Shown piece after piece: positions 20,416 to 28,544 of a stretch of DNA of 28,544 nucleotides. Origin of the DNA: Microcaldota archaeon. GTDB lineage: Archaea; Micrarchaeota; Micrarchaeia; Anstonellales; Anstonellaceae. Position 1 is the first letter of the stretch, and every line of letters begins with the position of its first letter. The position numbers were made by a program, and so were the translations under genes. The stretch covers positions 1,342-29,885 of the forward strand of contig JAOAJF010000006.1 in the NCBI GenBank assembly GCA_026414325.1, written 5' to 3'. The notes below the pieces were generated by a model, which was not told where the DNA came from, made no database searches, and saw nothing but the letters and a program-made list of their open reading frames with translations.

Positions 20416-22806
20416 ATGGGTATGAAGACAACAAAAAATATTTTGTGGTTTGATGAAATTGATAAATCGAGTTTAGCTGATGTCGGAGGAAAAGGGGCAA
20501 ATTTGGGAGAGATGAAAAAGGCTGGTTTTCCTATCCCAAATGGTTTTTGTGTAACTGTAGCAGCATATTTCAAATTTTTGGACTATAACAATTTAAAGCC
20601 ATTCATAAAAGAAATGCTAGAAAACTTAGACGAAGAGAATTATGACAAATTAGCAAAAACCTCTCAAACTATAAAAAACAAGATTCTTAGTTCAACAATT
20701 CCAGAAGACATAAAAAAAGATATTATTGAAGCATACAAAAGCTTGTGTAAAAAAAAGTCCAAAGAGGTTTATGTAGCAGTTAGGTCTTCAGCTACAGCAG
20801 AGGATTTACCTGAAGCTTCTTTTGCAGGCCAGCAAGCAACATTTTTGAATGTTGTTGGTGAGCTTGATGTTCTTCAAGCAGTAAAAGATTGTTGGGCTTC
20901 TTTATTTGAGGCTCGTTCTATTTATTATAGAATTCAAAATAAATTCGATCATCTAAAAGTAGGTCTTAGTGCTGTTGTCCAAGAGATGGTTCAATCCGAA
21001 GTTGCAGGAGTTATGTTTTCAGTTGATCCAGTTTCACAAGATGTCAATCTAATCTCTATAGAAGGAGCTTATGGATTAGGTGAAGTAGTTGTTTCTGGCC
21101 AAGTAGAGCCAGATCATTATCTAGTGAGCAAAAGGGACTTTTCTATAGTTAAAAAATATATTTCAAGACAGACTTGGGCTATAGCAAAAGTAGAAGGTAA
21201 AAACGAGAAAGTCGACGTAGATGAGAATTTACAAGAAAAACAAAAATTATCTGACGAGCATATAATTCAATTAGCAAAAATAGGTCATAAAATAGAGCAG
21301 CACTATGGTTTTCCTCAAGATATGGAGTGGGCAGTTGAAGGAGGAACTATTTATATTGTTCAGTCTAGGCCTATAACTACTTTAAAACCAGAAACTATAG
21401 CTAAATTTAAATCTGGCTCAAAAATAGAAGAAACAAAAAAGCTCTCAAAAGAATCAGAAGTATTGGCAAAATCTGCATCCGCAACTGTCTTGCTCTCAGG
21501 GTTAGGTGCTTCTCCAGGAATAGCAAAAGGAAAAGTTAAGATTTTAGCTTCTGCTAAAGAAATTACGAAAGTAAATAAGGGAGGTATTTTAGTAACAGAA
21601 ATGACCTCTCCAGACTTTGTTCCTGCAATGAAAAAAGCAGCAGCAATAATTACAAATAGGGGAGGTATGACTTGCCATGCAGCAATAATCTCCAGAGAAT
21701 TAGGAGTTCCTTGTATTGTTGGTACAAAAAATGCTACAGAGGTTTTGAAAGAAAATCAATTCATAACTGTCGATGCTTCAAGAGGAAAAATTTATGATGG
21801 AGATATAGCTTTAGGCGAGGAACAAAAAGAAGAAGAAGCCGCAGAAGCTCCTGCTAGCATATCTCAACCAGCAGCTTATATTCCAACAGGTACAAAAATT
21901 TATGTTAATTTAGCAGAAGTGGAATTAGCAGAAAAGGTTTCTAAATTACCATGCGATGGAGTTGGGCTTTTAAGAGCAGAATTTATGATAGCTGATATTG
22001 GGGTTCATCCCAAGAAAGTTATCAAAGAAGGAAGACAAAAAGAATTTGTAGAAAAATTAGCAGAAAAACTAAAAATTTTCGCAGCCGCATTTTATCCTCG
22101 TCCTGTAGTTTATAGAGCAACTGATTTTAAAACAAACGAATATAGAAATTTAGAAGGAGGTTTAGAATACGAGCCACAGGAAGCTAATCCTATGATGGGT
22201 TATAGGGGTTGTGCAAGATACATAAAAGAGCCAGAAGTTTTTTCATTAGAGCTTCAAGCAATTAAAAAAGTTAGAGATGAATTTGGTATGAAAAATCTTT
22301 GGCTTATGCTTCCTTTTGTAAGAAGAATAGGAGAGCTTAGAGCTATAAAAGAGCTTCTAAAAGCAAATGGAATTCATAAAACAAGAGATTTCAAGCTCTG
22401 GATTATGGTTGAGGTACCATCAACTGTTATTTTAATCGAAGACTTTTGCAAAGAAGGTATTGACGGAGTTTCTATTGGCACAAATGATTTAACTCAATTG
22501 CTTTTAGGAATTGACAGAGATAATTCTACTCTAGCCGAAGAGTTTGACGAAAGAAATGCTGCTGTATTAAAATCTATCGAAAGAGTTATCAAAATATGTA
22601 AAAAATACGATGTAACTTGTTCTCTTTGTGGGCAAGCACCTTCAGTTTATCCGGAATTTGCAGAAAAGCTAGTAGAATTTGGAATAACCTCTATCTCAGT
22701 AAACCCAGATGCAATAGAAAGAACTAGAAAAATAGTTGCAAGCGCAGAGCTAAAAGTACTTTTAAATCGCCTTTCAGAGCTCCAAAATAAAATAGAGAAA
22801 GACTAA
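20416..22806 (+). CDS. ppsA: Phosphoenolpyruvate synthase (pyruvate, water dikinase)
   Basis: Converts pyruvate, ATP and water to phosphoenolpyruvate, AMP and phosphate. It is the entry to gluconeogenesis in many archaea and can run in reverse in some. The 796-residue protein is full length. The N-terminal ATP-grasp domain (about 5-330) opens with ILWFDEIDKSSLADVGGKGA and includes VAVRSSATAEDLPEASFAGQ. The swivelling phosphohistidine domain has GGMTCHAAIISRELGVPC, with catalytic His about residue 421. The C-terminal TIM barrel has DGVGLLRAEFM, EANPMMGYRGCARY and CSLCGQAPS, followed by TSISVNPDA. Starts possible in frame are GTG 20413, ATG 20416 and ATG 20422. I took 20416 because it suits the TATA spacing. 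Next is an antiporter gene 32 bp downstream. Confidence 0.95.
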   Translation: MGMKTTKNILWFDEIDKSSLADVGGKGANLGEMKKAGFPIPNGFCVTVAAYFKFLDYNNLKPFIKEMLENLDEENYDKLAKTSQTIKNKILSSTIPEDIKKDIIEAYKSLCKKKSKEVYVAVRSSATAEDLPEASFAGQQATFLNVVGELDVLQAVKDCWASLFEARSIYYRIQNKFDHLKVGLSAVVQEMVQSEVAGVMFSVDPVSQDVNLISIEGAYGLGEVVVSGQVEPDHYLVSKRDFSIVKKYISRQTWAIAKVEGKNEKVDVDENLQEKQKLSDEHIIQLAKIGHKIEQHYGFPQDMEWAVEGGTIYIVQSRPITTLKPETIAKFKSGSKIEETKKLSKESEVLAKSASATVLLSGLGASPGIAKGKVKILASAKEITKVNKGGILVTEMTSPDFVPAMKKAAAIITNRGGMTCHAAIISRELGVPCIVGTKNATEVLKENQFITVDASRGKIYDGDIALGEEQKEEEAAEAPASISQPAAYIPTGTKIYVNLAEVELAEKVSKLPCDGVGLLRAEFMIADIGVHPKKVIKEGRQKEFVEKLAEKLKIFAAAFYPRPVVYRATDFKTNEYRNLEGGLEYEPQEANPMMGYRGCARYIKEPEVFSLELQAIKKVRDEFGMKNLWLMLPFVRRIGELRAIKELLKANGIHKTRDFKLWIMVEVPSTVILIEDFCKEGIDGVSIGTNDLTQLLLGIDRDNSTLAEEFDERNAAVLKSIERVIKICKKYDVTCSLCGQAPSVYPEFAEKLVEFGITSISVNPDAIERTRKIVASAELKVLLNRLSELQNKIEKD

Positions 22807-22838
22807 ACTAAAATTTAAAAATCTAAAATAGGATTACT

Positions 22839-24593
22839 ATGTCTTTATTAGATCAATTTTTCTTTTCATTTGCTTTATTTTCTTTATTCTCTTTTTTAGG
22901 AGGCTTAGTTTCAAGTAAAGTTAGGCAGCCAGCAGTAGTGGGTTTACTATTAGTGGGTATGCTAATAGGTCCAAATTTTTTTGCTTTGGTCTCAGACAAT
23001 GAGACTATAAAAATTTTAGCAGAATTTGGAATATCTCTATTATTATTTTCTTTGGGTTTAGATTTTTCAATAGGAAATCTTTTTGGTTCTTTATCTAGAA
23101 TACTATTTAGTTATGTTTTTTCTTTTATTTTTCTATTTTTATTAGGTTATGAAATAGCTTTTTTCATTTTTAAAGATGTATTTTTAAGCATTTTTTTTGC
23201 TTTTGCTTTTTCATTTTCTTCTACTGCCGTTTTTGTAAATCATCTTCGTAGTTGTTCAAAAATCACAGGTTTTGATTTTTCTATACCTGTTTTTATTTTA
23301 ATTATTCAGGACTTAGTGGCAATTATTATACTTACTGTTCTTTTTGCTATAAAAAATCAAATCTTTGGAAATATTTTTGAATTAGATTTTCCTTTTAATT
23401 TAATAATTTTCTTATTGCCCTTATTTTTTTCTTTTCTTATTCTAAGCTTTATTTATATAATAATTAGAAATATTTTAGAAAGGGTAATCCAATTTTTTGA
23501 AATTCATATAGATGAAGAAAATATAATCCTTTTAATCTTAGGTCTCACTACTATATTTTCTATTCTTTCTAATCTTATTGGTCTTTCTCCATCTATTGGT
23601 GCTTTCTTAGCCGGCAGTTTGGTTTCCTCTCTTCCTATAAAAAAAATAGCAAAAAGAGTAATTTCTCCATTTTCTTATGCTTTTGTTTCTTATTTCTTTT
23701 TGTCTTTAGGTTTGTTGATTTCACCATCCTTTTTACTATCTAATTTTGCACAAATTCTTATTGTTTCTTTATTATTTTCTTTAGCTTCTTTTTTTATAAC
23801 TGCCTTCTCTATTTATCTGGCAGGTTATGATCCAAAAAAAGCCTTATTTGCAGGAGCAATGTTTGCTTCAATCAGCGAATTTAGCCTAATTATTGGAAGA
23901 GAATTAAGCTATTTTTCTAATTTTGATTTTATTTCATTTTTTGCAGGAGTTTTACTTCTTTCAACTATCTGTTCATCCTTTTTAGTAAAAGCAGTTCCAT
24001 CTATAGCTAACTATGGCTATCGTTTAGCCTATAGGATCAAATTTTTCAATTATATTCCACAACTACAGAGCTATGTCTTGGATGTTTTAGGAGAGTTTGA
24101 AGGAAGGGGGCCTTACATTATAAAGGCAAGAAAAATATTTATAGAATTTATTCAAAACCTAAAGAATTATGCTCTTTCTGGTTCATTGATATTTTTAATT
24201 TTCAAATTTGTAGGAAACACAACCATCTCCATATTCGGAACTTATGTTCCGATTAATTATTTGTTCTTAGTTTTAATTATCGCTTTGTTTTTACCAACCT
24301 TTTTACAGCTTGTAAATCAACTCGTATTATTTTTAGATGCAATTTTTTCTGTTTTTCTAGCGCGCACCACTTCCTCTACGCAAGAAAAACTTTCTAAAAA
24401 GCTTTTTTGGAATTTTCTTTTTTCAATATTTTTTATTTTAACCTATTTTCTAATGCCAGTAATTTTTAATCAGCTAAATCTTCCTAGCCAATTAAATTTC
24501 TTAAATATAATCGCTCTCTTTGGACTTTTAATAACATTCTGGGATAGTCTTAAAGGTATATTAAACTCATTATCTCTTAGAGTGAGGAGATAA
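22839..24593 (+). CDS. CPA2-family (Kef/NhaS-type) cation:proton antiporter
   Basis: A 584-residue membrane transporter that probably exchanges Na+ or K+ for protons. The first 390 residues have about 11-12 membrane helices with family landmarks: VGLLLVGMLIGPNF, LAEFGISLLLFSLGLDFSI, FSFSSTAVFVNHL, the ion-binding IIQDLVAI (D158), LSPSIGAFLAGSLVSSL and ASISEFSLIIGRE. Many family members continue with a cytoplasmic TrkA-type nucleotide-binding domain. Here the C-terminal part (about 430-584) instead contains roughly four more hydrophobic helices, after an amphipathic part near 405-440. Regulation would therefore differ from classical Kef. The gene ends 4 bp before dph2 and may be co-transcribed with it. 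Confidence 0.85.
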   Translation: MSLLDQFFFSFALFSLFSFLGGLVSSKVRQPAVVGLLLVGMLIGPNFFALVSDNETIKILAEFGISLLLFSLGLDFSIGNLFGSLSRILFSYVFSFIFLFLLGYEIAFFIFKDVFLSIFFAFAFSFSSTAVFVNHLRSCSKITGFDFSIPVFILIIQDLVAIIILTVLFAIKNQIFGNIFELDFPFNLIIFLLPLFFSFLILSFIYIIIRNILERVIQFFEIHIDEENIILLILGLTTIFSILSNLIGLSPSIGAFLAGSLVSSLPIKKIAKRVISPFSYAFVSYFFLSLGLLISPSFLLSNFAQILIVSLLFSLASFFITAFSIYLAGYDPKKALFAGAMFASISEFSLIIGRELSYFSNFDFISFFAGVLLLSTICSSFLVKAVPSIANYGYRLAYRIKFFNYIPQLQSYVLDVLGEFEGRGPYIIKARKIFIEFIQNLKNYALSGSLIFLIFKFVGNTTISIFGTYVPINYLFLVLIIALFLPTFLQLVNQLVLFLDAIFSVFLARTTSSTQEKLSKKLFWNFLFSIFFILTYFLMPVIFNQLNLPSQLNFLNIIALFGLLITFWDSLKGILNSLSLRVRR

Positions 24594-24597
24594 ATTT

Positions 24598-25503
24598 ATG
24601 AGAATTCTTCTTCAGTTTCCTGAAGGTTTAAAAAAAATCGCCAAAATAGAGGCAGAAAAGCTGGAAAAAGAAGGCCATGAGGTATTTATTTCTGCTTCTC
24701 CTTGTTGGGGAGGGTGTGATTTAGCCTTAGACGAAGCAAAAAAAATTAAAGCAAAAAAGATTATCCACTATGGGCATTGTAAATTTCATGAAGTGAAAGG
24801 TATTGAAGTAGAGTATAAATTATATCCTATAGACGTAGACTTAAATCTTATAAAAAAAGAAATTAAAAAAATTAAAAATTTCAAAAAAATAGGACTAATA
24901 ACAAATGTTTCACATATTCATCAATTTTCTGATTTTAAAAAGATTTTTATCCAGGAAGGTTTTGAAGTTTTTAGCTCCAAAGGAAAGTTAACTCAATTCG
25001 AAGGACAAGTTTTAGGCTGTGATAGTCTTGCTGCAGATAATATTGCAAATAAGGTCGATCTTATTGTCTATATAGGGGGTGGAAATTTTCATCCTCTTGG
25101 CCTGTCCTCCTCTAAAAAAATTTTTGTAATAAATCCATTTGTAAAGCAATCTTATTTTCTTGACGAGGAACTTTTAAAAAAACAAAAAAGAGAAAAGGGT
25201 ATGCTACTAGCTGCCCTTCAGGCAAAAAATATAGGAATCATAGTATCAACAAAATCTGGACAATTTAATTTAAAAGCAGCTATGCTGGCAAAAAAAAGGT
25301 TAGAAAAGTTTAATAAAAAAGTTTTTATTCTAATAACCAACGAAGTAAATTTTGAGGCTTTAAAAGACTTTAATTTTTTTGATGTATTTATCACAACTGC
25401 TTGCCCAAGATTAGAAGATGATTATCTAAGAGTAGAAAAACCAATTTTAAATATTTCTAAACTACCCAGCTTACTTCTTTTATTAAAACAAATTGAAAAT
25501 TAG
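24598..25503 (+). CDS. dph2: Diphthamide synthase subunit Dph2
   Basis: A radical enzyme with an unusual [4Fe-4S] cluster that moves the 3-amino-3-carboxypropyl group of S-adenosylmethionine to a histidine of elongation factor 2, the first step to diphthamide. The archaeal enzyme is a homodimer. The 301-residue protein has three repeated alpha/beta domains, each giving one cluster cysteine: C40 in CWGGCD, C141 in VLGCDS and C269 in TACPRL. Other family features are LLQFPEGL at the start, HYGHCKFH and YIGGGNFHPLGL. The ATG at 24598 follows the antiporter stop by 4 bp, with GAGGAGA upstream as ribosome-binding site. It is slightly shorter than the usual 330-350 residues. Its stop is one base from the stop of convergent uvrC. 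Confidence 0.93.
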   Translation: MRILLQFPEGLKKIAKIEAEKLEKEGHEVFISASPCWGGCDLALDEAKKIKAKKIIHYGHCKFHEVKGIEVEYKLYPIDVDLNLIKKEIKKIKNFKKIGLITNVSHIHQFSDFKKIFIQEGFEVFSSKGKLTQFEGQVLGCDSLAADNIANKVDLIVYIGGGNFHPLGLSSSKKIFVINPFVKQSYFLDEELLKKQKREKGMLLAALQAKNIGIIVSTKSGQFNLKAAMLAKKRLEKFNKKVFILITNEVNFEALKDFNFFDVFITTACPRLEDDYLRVEKPILNISKLPSLLLLLKQIEN

Positions 25504-25504
25504 A

Positions 25505-27097
25505 TTAGATACTTTTTCTTAATTTCTTATTATATTCTAATGCAAATCTATGAGCCTCTTTTATTAAATGTTTTATAAGTAAAAAAGCCTCTTTAAATGT
25601 GTGTATATCAATAGGTTGCAAATTTTTGGTACTATATATTAATTCATTTTGTTTTTCAAAAGAAAAAAGCTCTAGTTCTATTCCAAGCTCTTCTAAAGCT
25701 TGTTGAGCAGCTCTAAGCTGATTTATCCCTCCATCGATTAGTACTAAATCTGGATAAGGCTTTTTTTCTAGTTTCAGTTTAAAATACCTTCTAAAAACAA
25801 TCTCTTTTATTGATTGAAAATCATTTTGAATTTCAGTGGTTTTAATTTTAAATCTTCTATACTCTTCTTGTTTAGGTTTTGCATTTTCAAATCTTACCAT
25901 AGAACCAACGATAGCCTCCTTTCCTAAATTTGATATATCAAAACACTCTATATTGATTGGATAATTGTTTAGTTTAAGAGCTTCTTTTAATTCTATTACT
26001 GCTAGGTCTATTCCTCCCTTAGCTTTTTCTATATTAATATTTTTTAGTATAAGTTCAATTAGATTTTTATTTTTAGATTTTATTCCATCTACTATTCTAA
26101 CTTCTTTTTTTGAAAGTTGACTTAGATATTTTTCTAATAATTTCTTGCTTTTTGGCAATTTATTAATAAAAATTTTATTCGGAATAAAATTATTCTGATA
26201 ATATCTTTTGATAAATTCCTCGCCTCCATCCTCCTCCATAATCTCAAAAGAGAATTTTTCCCTCTGTGATATTACTCCTCTTATCATTCTCCAAATTTGT
26301 GCATATATTTTTTTTCCATCTTGAACTATGACAATATAATCTTCATTAGCAGCAGCAGTTTTTTCTATATTTTGTCTACTTATCAAATTTTCTAAACTCG
26401 TTATAGAATCTCTTATTATTATTGCTTTTTCAAAATTTTGTTGTTTAGCTTCCTCAATCATTTTGTTTTTCATTTCCTCAATATATTCCACTATCTTATT
26501 TTCATCTTCTAAAATTTCTTTTAATTTTTCAACATTTTTTTGATATTCCTCTTTAGTTATTTTTCCTTCACAAGGACCGTCACAATTTCCCAAATAATAT
26601 TGTAAACAAACTTTTTTTGGCATGGTATTACAAATTCTTATCTTAAAAATTTTTCTCAAAGTTTTGATAAATAATGCTTTTGGATCTCCAAATAAAAATG
26701 GTCCATATATTTTTCCACTAATTTTTTTAATTCTACCTACTCTATTTTTTCTTAGAATAAGTAGCCTAGGATAATCCTCATTTGTAATTACAACATATCT
26801 TTCTTTAGATGCATCTTTAAGGTGTACATTATACTTAGGATAATATTTTTTTATCAAATTTGATTCTAATAGTAGTGCCTCATATTCATTATTTGTAATA
26901 ATGCTTTCTATATCTGCTATATTTTTTACAAGCACTAGTGTTTTTCCACTCTGCTCTTTAGAAAAGTAGCTTAAAACTCTTTTTTTAATGTTTTTTGCTT
27001 TTCCTACATAGATCACTTCATTGTCTTTGTTTTTGAATATGTATACTCCACTTTCTTTAGGTAAATTTTTTATTTTGATTTTTAATTCATCCTCCAT
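25505..27097 (-). CDS. uvrC: Excinuclease ABC subunit UvrC lacking the C-terminal helix-hairpin-helix
   Basis: Nuclease that cuts DNA on both sides of a lesion in bacterial-type nucleotide excision repair. Domains in order: GIY-YIG nuclease (about 12-90; Y30, R40, E78), a four-cysteine cluster (C156, C164, C172, C176), UVR motif that binds UvrB (about 204-238), and the RNase-H-like 5' nuclease with FDISNLG (D387), VLIDGGINQL (D455) and EAHRFA (H516). The protein stops at residue 530, just after that histidine motif. UvrC is usually about 580-620 residues and ends in a helix-hairpin-helix DNA-binding domain, absent here. The first two cysteines are seven residues apart, closer than in E. coli. 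Its ATG lies inside the uvrA end (11-bp overlap) with GAGGT about 10 nt upstream, so the two are coupled. Confidence 0.93.
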   Translation of the reverse strand: MEDELKIKIKNLPKESGVYIFKNKDNEVIYVGKAKNIKKRVLSYFSKEQSGKTLVLVKNIADIESIITNNEYEALLLESNLIKKYYPKYNVHLKDASKERYVVITNEDYPRLLILRKNRVGRIKKISGKIYGPFLFGDPKALFIKTLRKIFKIRICNTMPKKVCLQYYLGNCDGPCEGKITKEEYQKNVEKLKEILEDENKIVEYIEEMKNKMIEEAKQQNFEKAIIIRDSITSLENLISRQNIEKTAAANEDYIVIVQDGKKIYAQIWRMIRGVISQREKFSFEIMEEDGGEEFIKRYYQNNFIPNKIFINKLPKSKKLLEKYLSQLSKKEVRIVDGIKSKNKNLIELILKNINIEKAKGGIDLAVIELKEALKLNNYPINIECFDISNLGKEAIVGSMVRFENAKPKQEEYRRFKIKTTEIQNDFQSIKEIVFRRYFKLKLEKKPYPDLVLIDGGINQLRAAQQALEELGIELELFSFEKQNELIYSTKNLQPIDIHTFKEAFLLIKHLIKEAHRFALEYNKKLRKSI

Positions 27098-28544
27098 TAA
27101 TATACCTCTTAAGGTATTGACCAGTATAACTTGAGGGAGTTTTTATAATTTCCTCAACAGTTCCTTCTGCAATTATTTTTCCACCTTCTTCTCCTCCCTC
27201 AGGTCCTAAATCTATTATATAATCTGCACATTTTATAACATCTAAATTATGTTCTATAACAATAACAGTATTATTTTTTTCTACTAAACTATTTAGTACA
27301 TCCAAGAGCTTTTTAACATCTGCAAAATGCAATCCAGTAGTAGGCTCATCTAAAATATAAATTGTATTATTTATAGTATTATTAGTTAATTCTGCAGCAA
27401 GTTTTATTCTTTGAGCTTCCCCTCCTGATAATGTCGTTGCACTCTGGCCGAGTTTTATATAATCCAAACCAACATCAGAAAGGGTTTGCAACTTATTTTT
27501 AATCTGAGGAATATTTTCAAAAAATTTTATAGCTTCTTCTACATTCATTTCCAAAATCTGATATATATTTTTATTTTTATATTTTATAGCTAGAGTCTCT
27601 TTATCATATCTCTGCCCCTGACATTCATCACAGACTATGTAGAGATCTGGCAAAAAATTCATCTCTATTTTTATTAAACCAGCCCCTTCACACTTTACAC
27701 ATCTTCCTCCTGCAACATTAAAAGAAAAACGACCGGGCCTCCAACCCTTTTCTCTAGATTGAGGCAATCTTGCAAACAACTCTCTTATTGGCCCAAATGC
27801 TCCTACATAAGTTGCTGGATTAGAACGAGGAGTACGACCTATAGGACTTTGATCAACATTTACTACTCGTTTAATTTGTTCTATTCCCTCAATTCTATCA
27901 CACAAAGAAAGTGTATTTACCTCTTTGTTTTTTGTCCAATATTCTAATATTGGATAGAGCGTTTCTGATACTAAAGATGATTTGCCAGAGCCAGATACAC
28001 CACTAATAACACAAAAAACCCCTAAAGGAAAATTTACATCTATATTTTTGAGATTATGTTTCTTACACCCAACAAGCTTTAGCCATCCTTGAGGCTTTCT
28101 TCTTTTTGCTGGCATTGCAATTTTTTTCTCTCCTCTAATATATTTTGCTGTAAGAGATTTTTGATTTGTTAAAAAATCTTTTTTCTCTCCGGAAAATACA
28201 ACCTGGCCGCCTTTTTCTCCAGCTCCTGGTCCTAACTCCACAATATAATCAGCATTTTTTATTGTCTCTGGATCATGCTCTACTACTATAATAGTATTTC
28301 CTATATCTCGTAAATTTTTTAAAGTGGCAATTAGTTTAGAGGTATCTCGAGGATGCAATCCAATGGAAGGCTCATCTAAAACATAAATAACCCCACTAAG
28401 ATTTGAGCCTATCTGAGTTGCAAGCCTAATTCTTTGAGCTTCTCCTCCGGACAAAGTTTTGGCCATTCTTGAAAGTGTGATGTAGTCCAATCCAACATTT
28501 ATCAAAAATTCTAATCTAGAAGTTATTTCTTTCAAAATAGATTT
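27087..28544 (-). CDS. uvrA: Excinuclease ABC subunit UvrA, C-terminal part (5' end beyond the window)
   Basis: DNA damage sensor of nucleotide excision repair, an ABC-type ATPase dimer that loads UvrB. The reading frame is open to the right edge (the upstream codons give KSILKEITSRLEFL), so about 485 of roughly 930-950 residues are visible and no start can be assigned. Seen in order: the first ABC signature LSGGEAQRIRLATQIGS with VLDEPSIGLHPRD, second Walker A GVSGSGKSSLV, a zinc module CVKCEGAG...CDECQGQ (CxxC twice), the second signature LSGGEAQRIKLAAEL and LDEPTTGLHFADV. It ends TGQYLKRYINGG, the normal C-terminus. UvrA and UvrC are bacterial proteins found in some archaea by transfer. 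UvrB is not in this window. Confidence 0.95.
   Translation of the reverse strand, partial: KSILKEITSRLEFLINVGLDYITLSRMAKTLSGGEAQRIRLATQIGSNLSGVIYVLDEPSIGLHPRDTSKLIATLKNLRDIGNTIIVVEHDPETIKNADYIVELGPGAGEKGGQVVFSGEKKDFLTNQKSLTAKYIRGEKKIAMPAKRRKPQGWLKLVGCKKHNLKNIDVNFPLGVFCVISGVSGSGKSSLVSETLYPILEYWTKNKEVNTLSLCDRIEGIEQIKRVVNVDQSPIGRTPRSNPATYVGAFGPIRELFARLPQSREKGWRPGRFSFNVAGGRCVKCEGAGLIKIEMNFLPDLYIVCDECQGQRYDKETLAIKYKNKNIYQILEMNVEEAIKFFENIPQIKNKLQTLSDVGLDYIKLGQSATTLSGGEAQRIKLAAELTNNTINNTIYILDEPTTGLHFADVKKLLDVLNSLVEKNNTVIVIEHNLDVIKCADYIIDLGPEGGEEGGKIIAEGTVEEIIKTPSSYTGQYLKRYINGG

Noticed and set aside
1..28544. CRISPR arrays, insertion sequences, rRNA genes, replication origin
   Set aside because: No evenly spaced direct repeats, transposase motifs, rRNA-like conserved segments or origin-type repeat clusters were found on reading both strands. 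AT-rich runs alone were not taken as evidence.

Overview
The window is a very AT-rich piece of an archaeal chromosome. Archaeal markers are ribosomal protein L15e, two protein subunits of archaeal/eukaryotic RNase P (Rpp30 and Pop5 types), fibrillarin, a single Dph2, a pyruvoyl S-adenosylmethionine decarboxylase, RtcB, and a tRNA-Lys whose intron has a bulge-helix-bulge fold. Many genes also have TATA-like boxes about 25-35 nt before their start codons and short or no leaders. Small versions of L15e, Rpp30 and UvrC, bacterial-type UvrA/UvrC, and very large unrecognised envelope proteins suggest a small-genome lineage such as a DPANN archaeon. The phylum cannot be fixed from this sequence.

Layout. 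(1) 1-9728 is an envelope region. A polytopic membrane protein resembling VirB6/TrbL runs left and is coupled to a gene cut by the edge. Divergent from it are a 1716-residue membrane-anchored protein and a 967-residue lipoprotein ending in a lysozyme/lytic-transglycosylase-like domain. (2) 9806-14311, minus strand, is housekeeping: speH, the rpl15e-rnp3-rnp2 operon, a coiled-coil protein of unknown function and rtcB. (3) 14349-18762, plus strand, holds two large unrecognised genes, the intron-containing tRNA-Lys(UUU), and a small membrane protein gene starting 15 nt after the tRNA. (4) 18827-25503, plus strand, holds an asparagine-synthetase-type ATP pyrophosphatase, fibrillarin, PEP synthase, a CPA2-type antiporter and dph2. 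(5) 25505-28544, minus strand, is uvrA (its 5' part lies beyond the right edge) overlapping uvrC.

How the genes fit together. RNA maturation is prominent: RNase P subunits, the RtcB ligase that joins tRNA exons, an intron-containing tRNA, fibrillarin for 2'-O-methylation, and Dph2 for modifying elongation factor 2. UvrA and UvrC belong to nucleotide excision repair. The most interesting part is the left third, which looks like components of a cell-surface or secretion machine: a VirB6-like channel protein, a giant anchored protein with duplicated zinc-binding motifs and a polyproline tail, and a surface lipoprotein with a VirB1-like wall-hydrolase fold. That functional link is inferred from gene order and motifs only. 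No CRISPR array, rRNA, insertion sequence or origin was seen, and no stretch over 300 bases lacks a gene.
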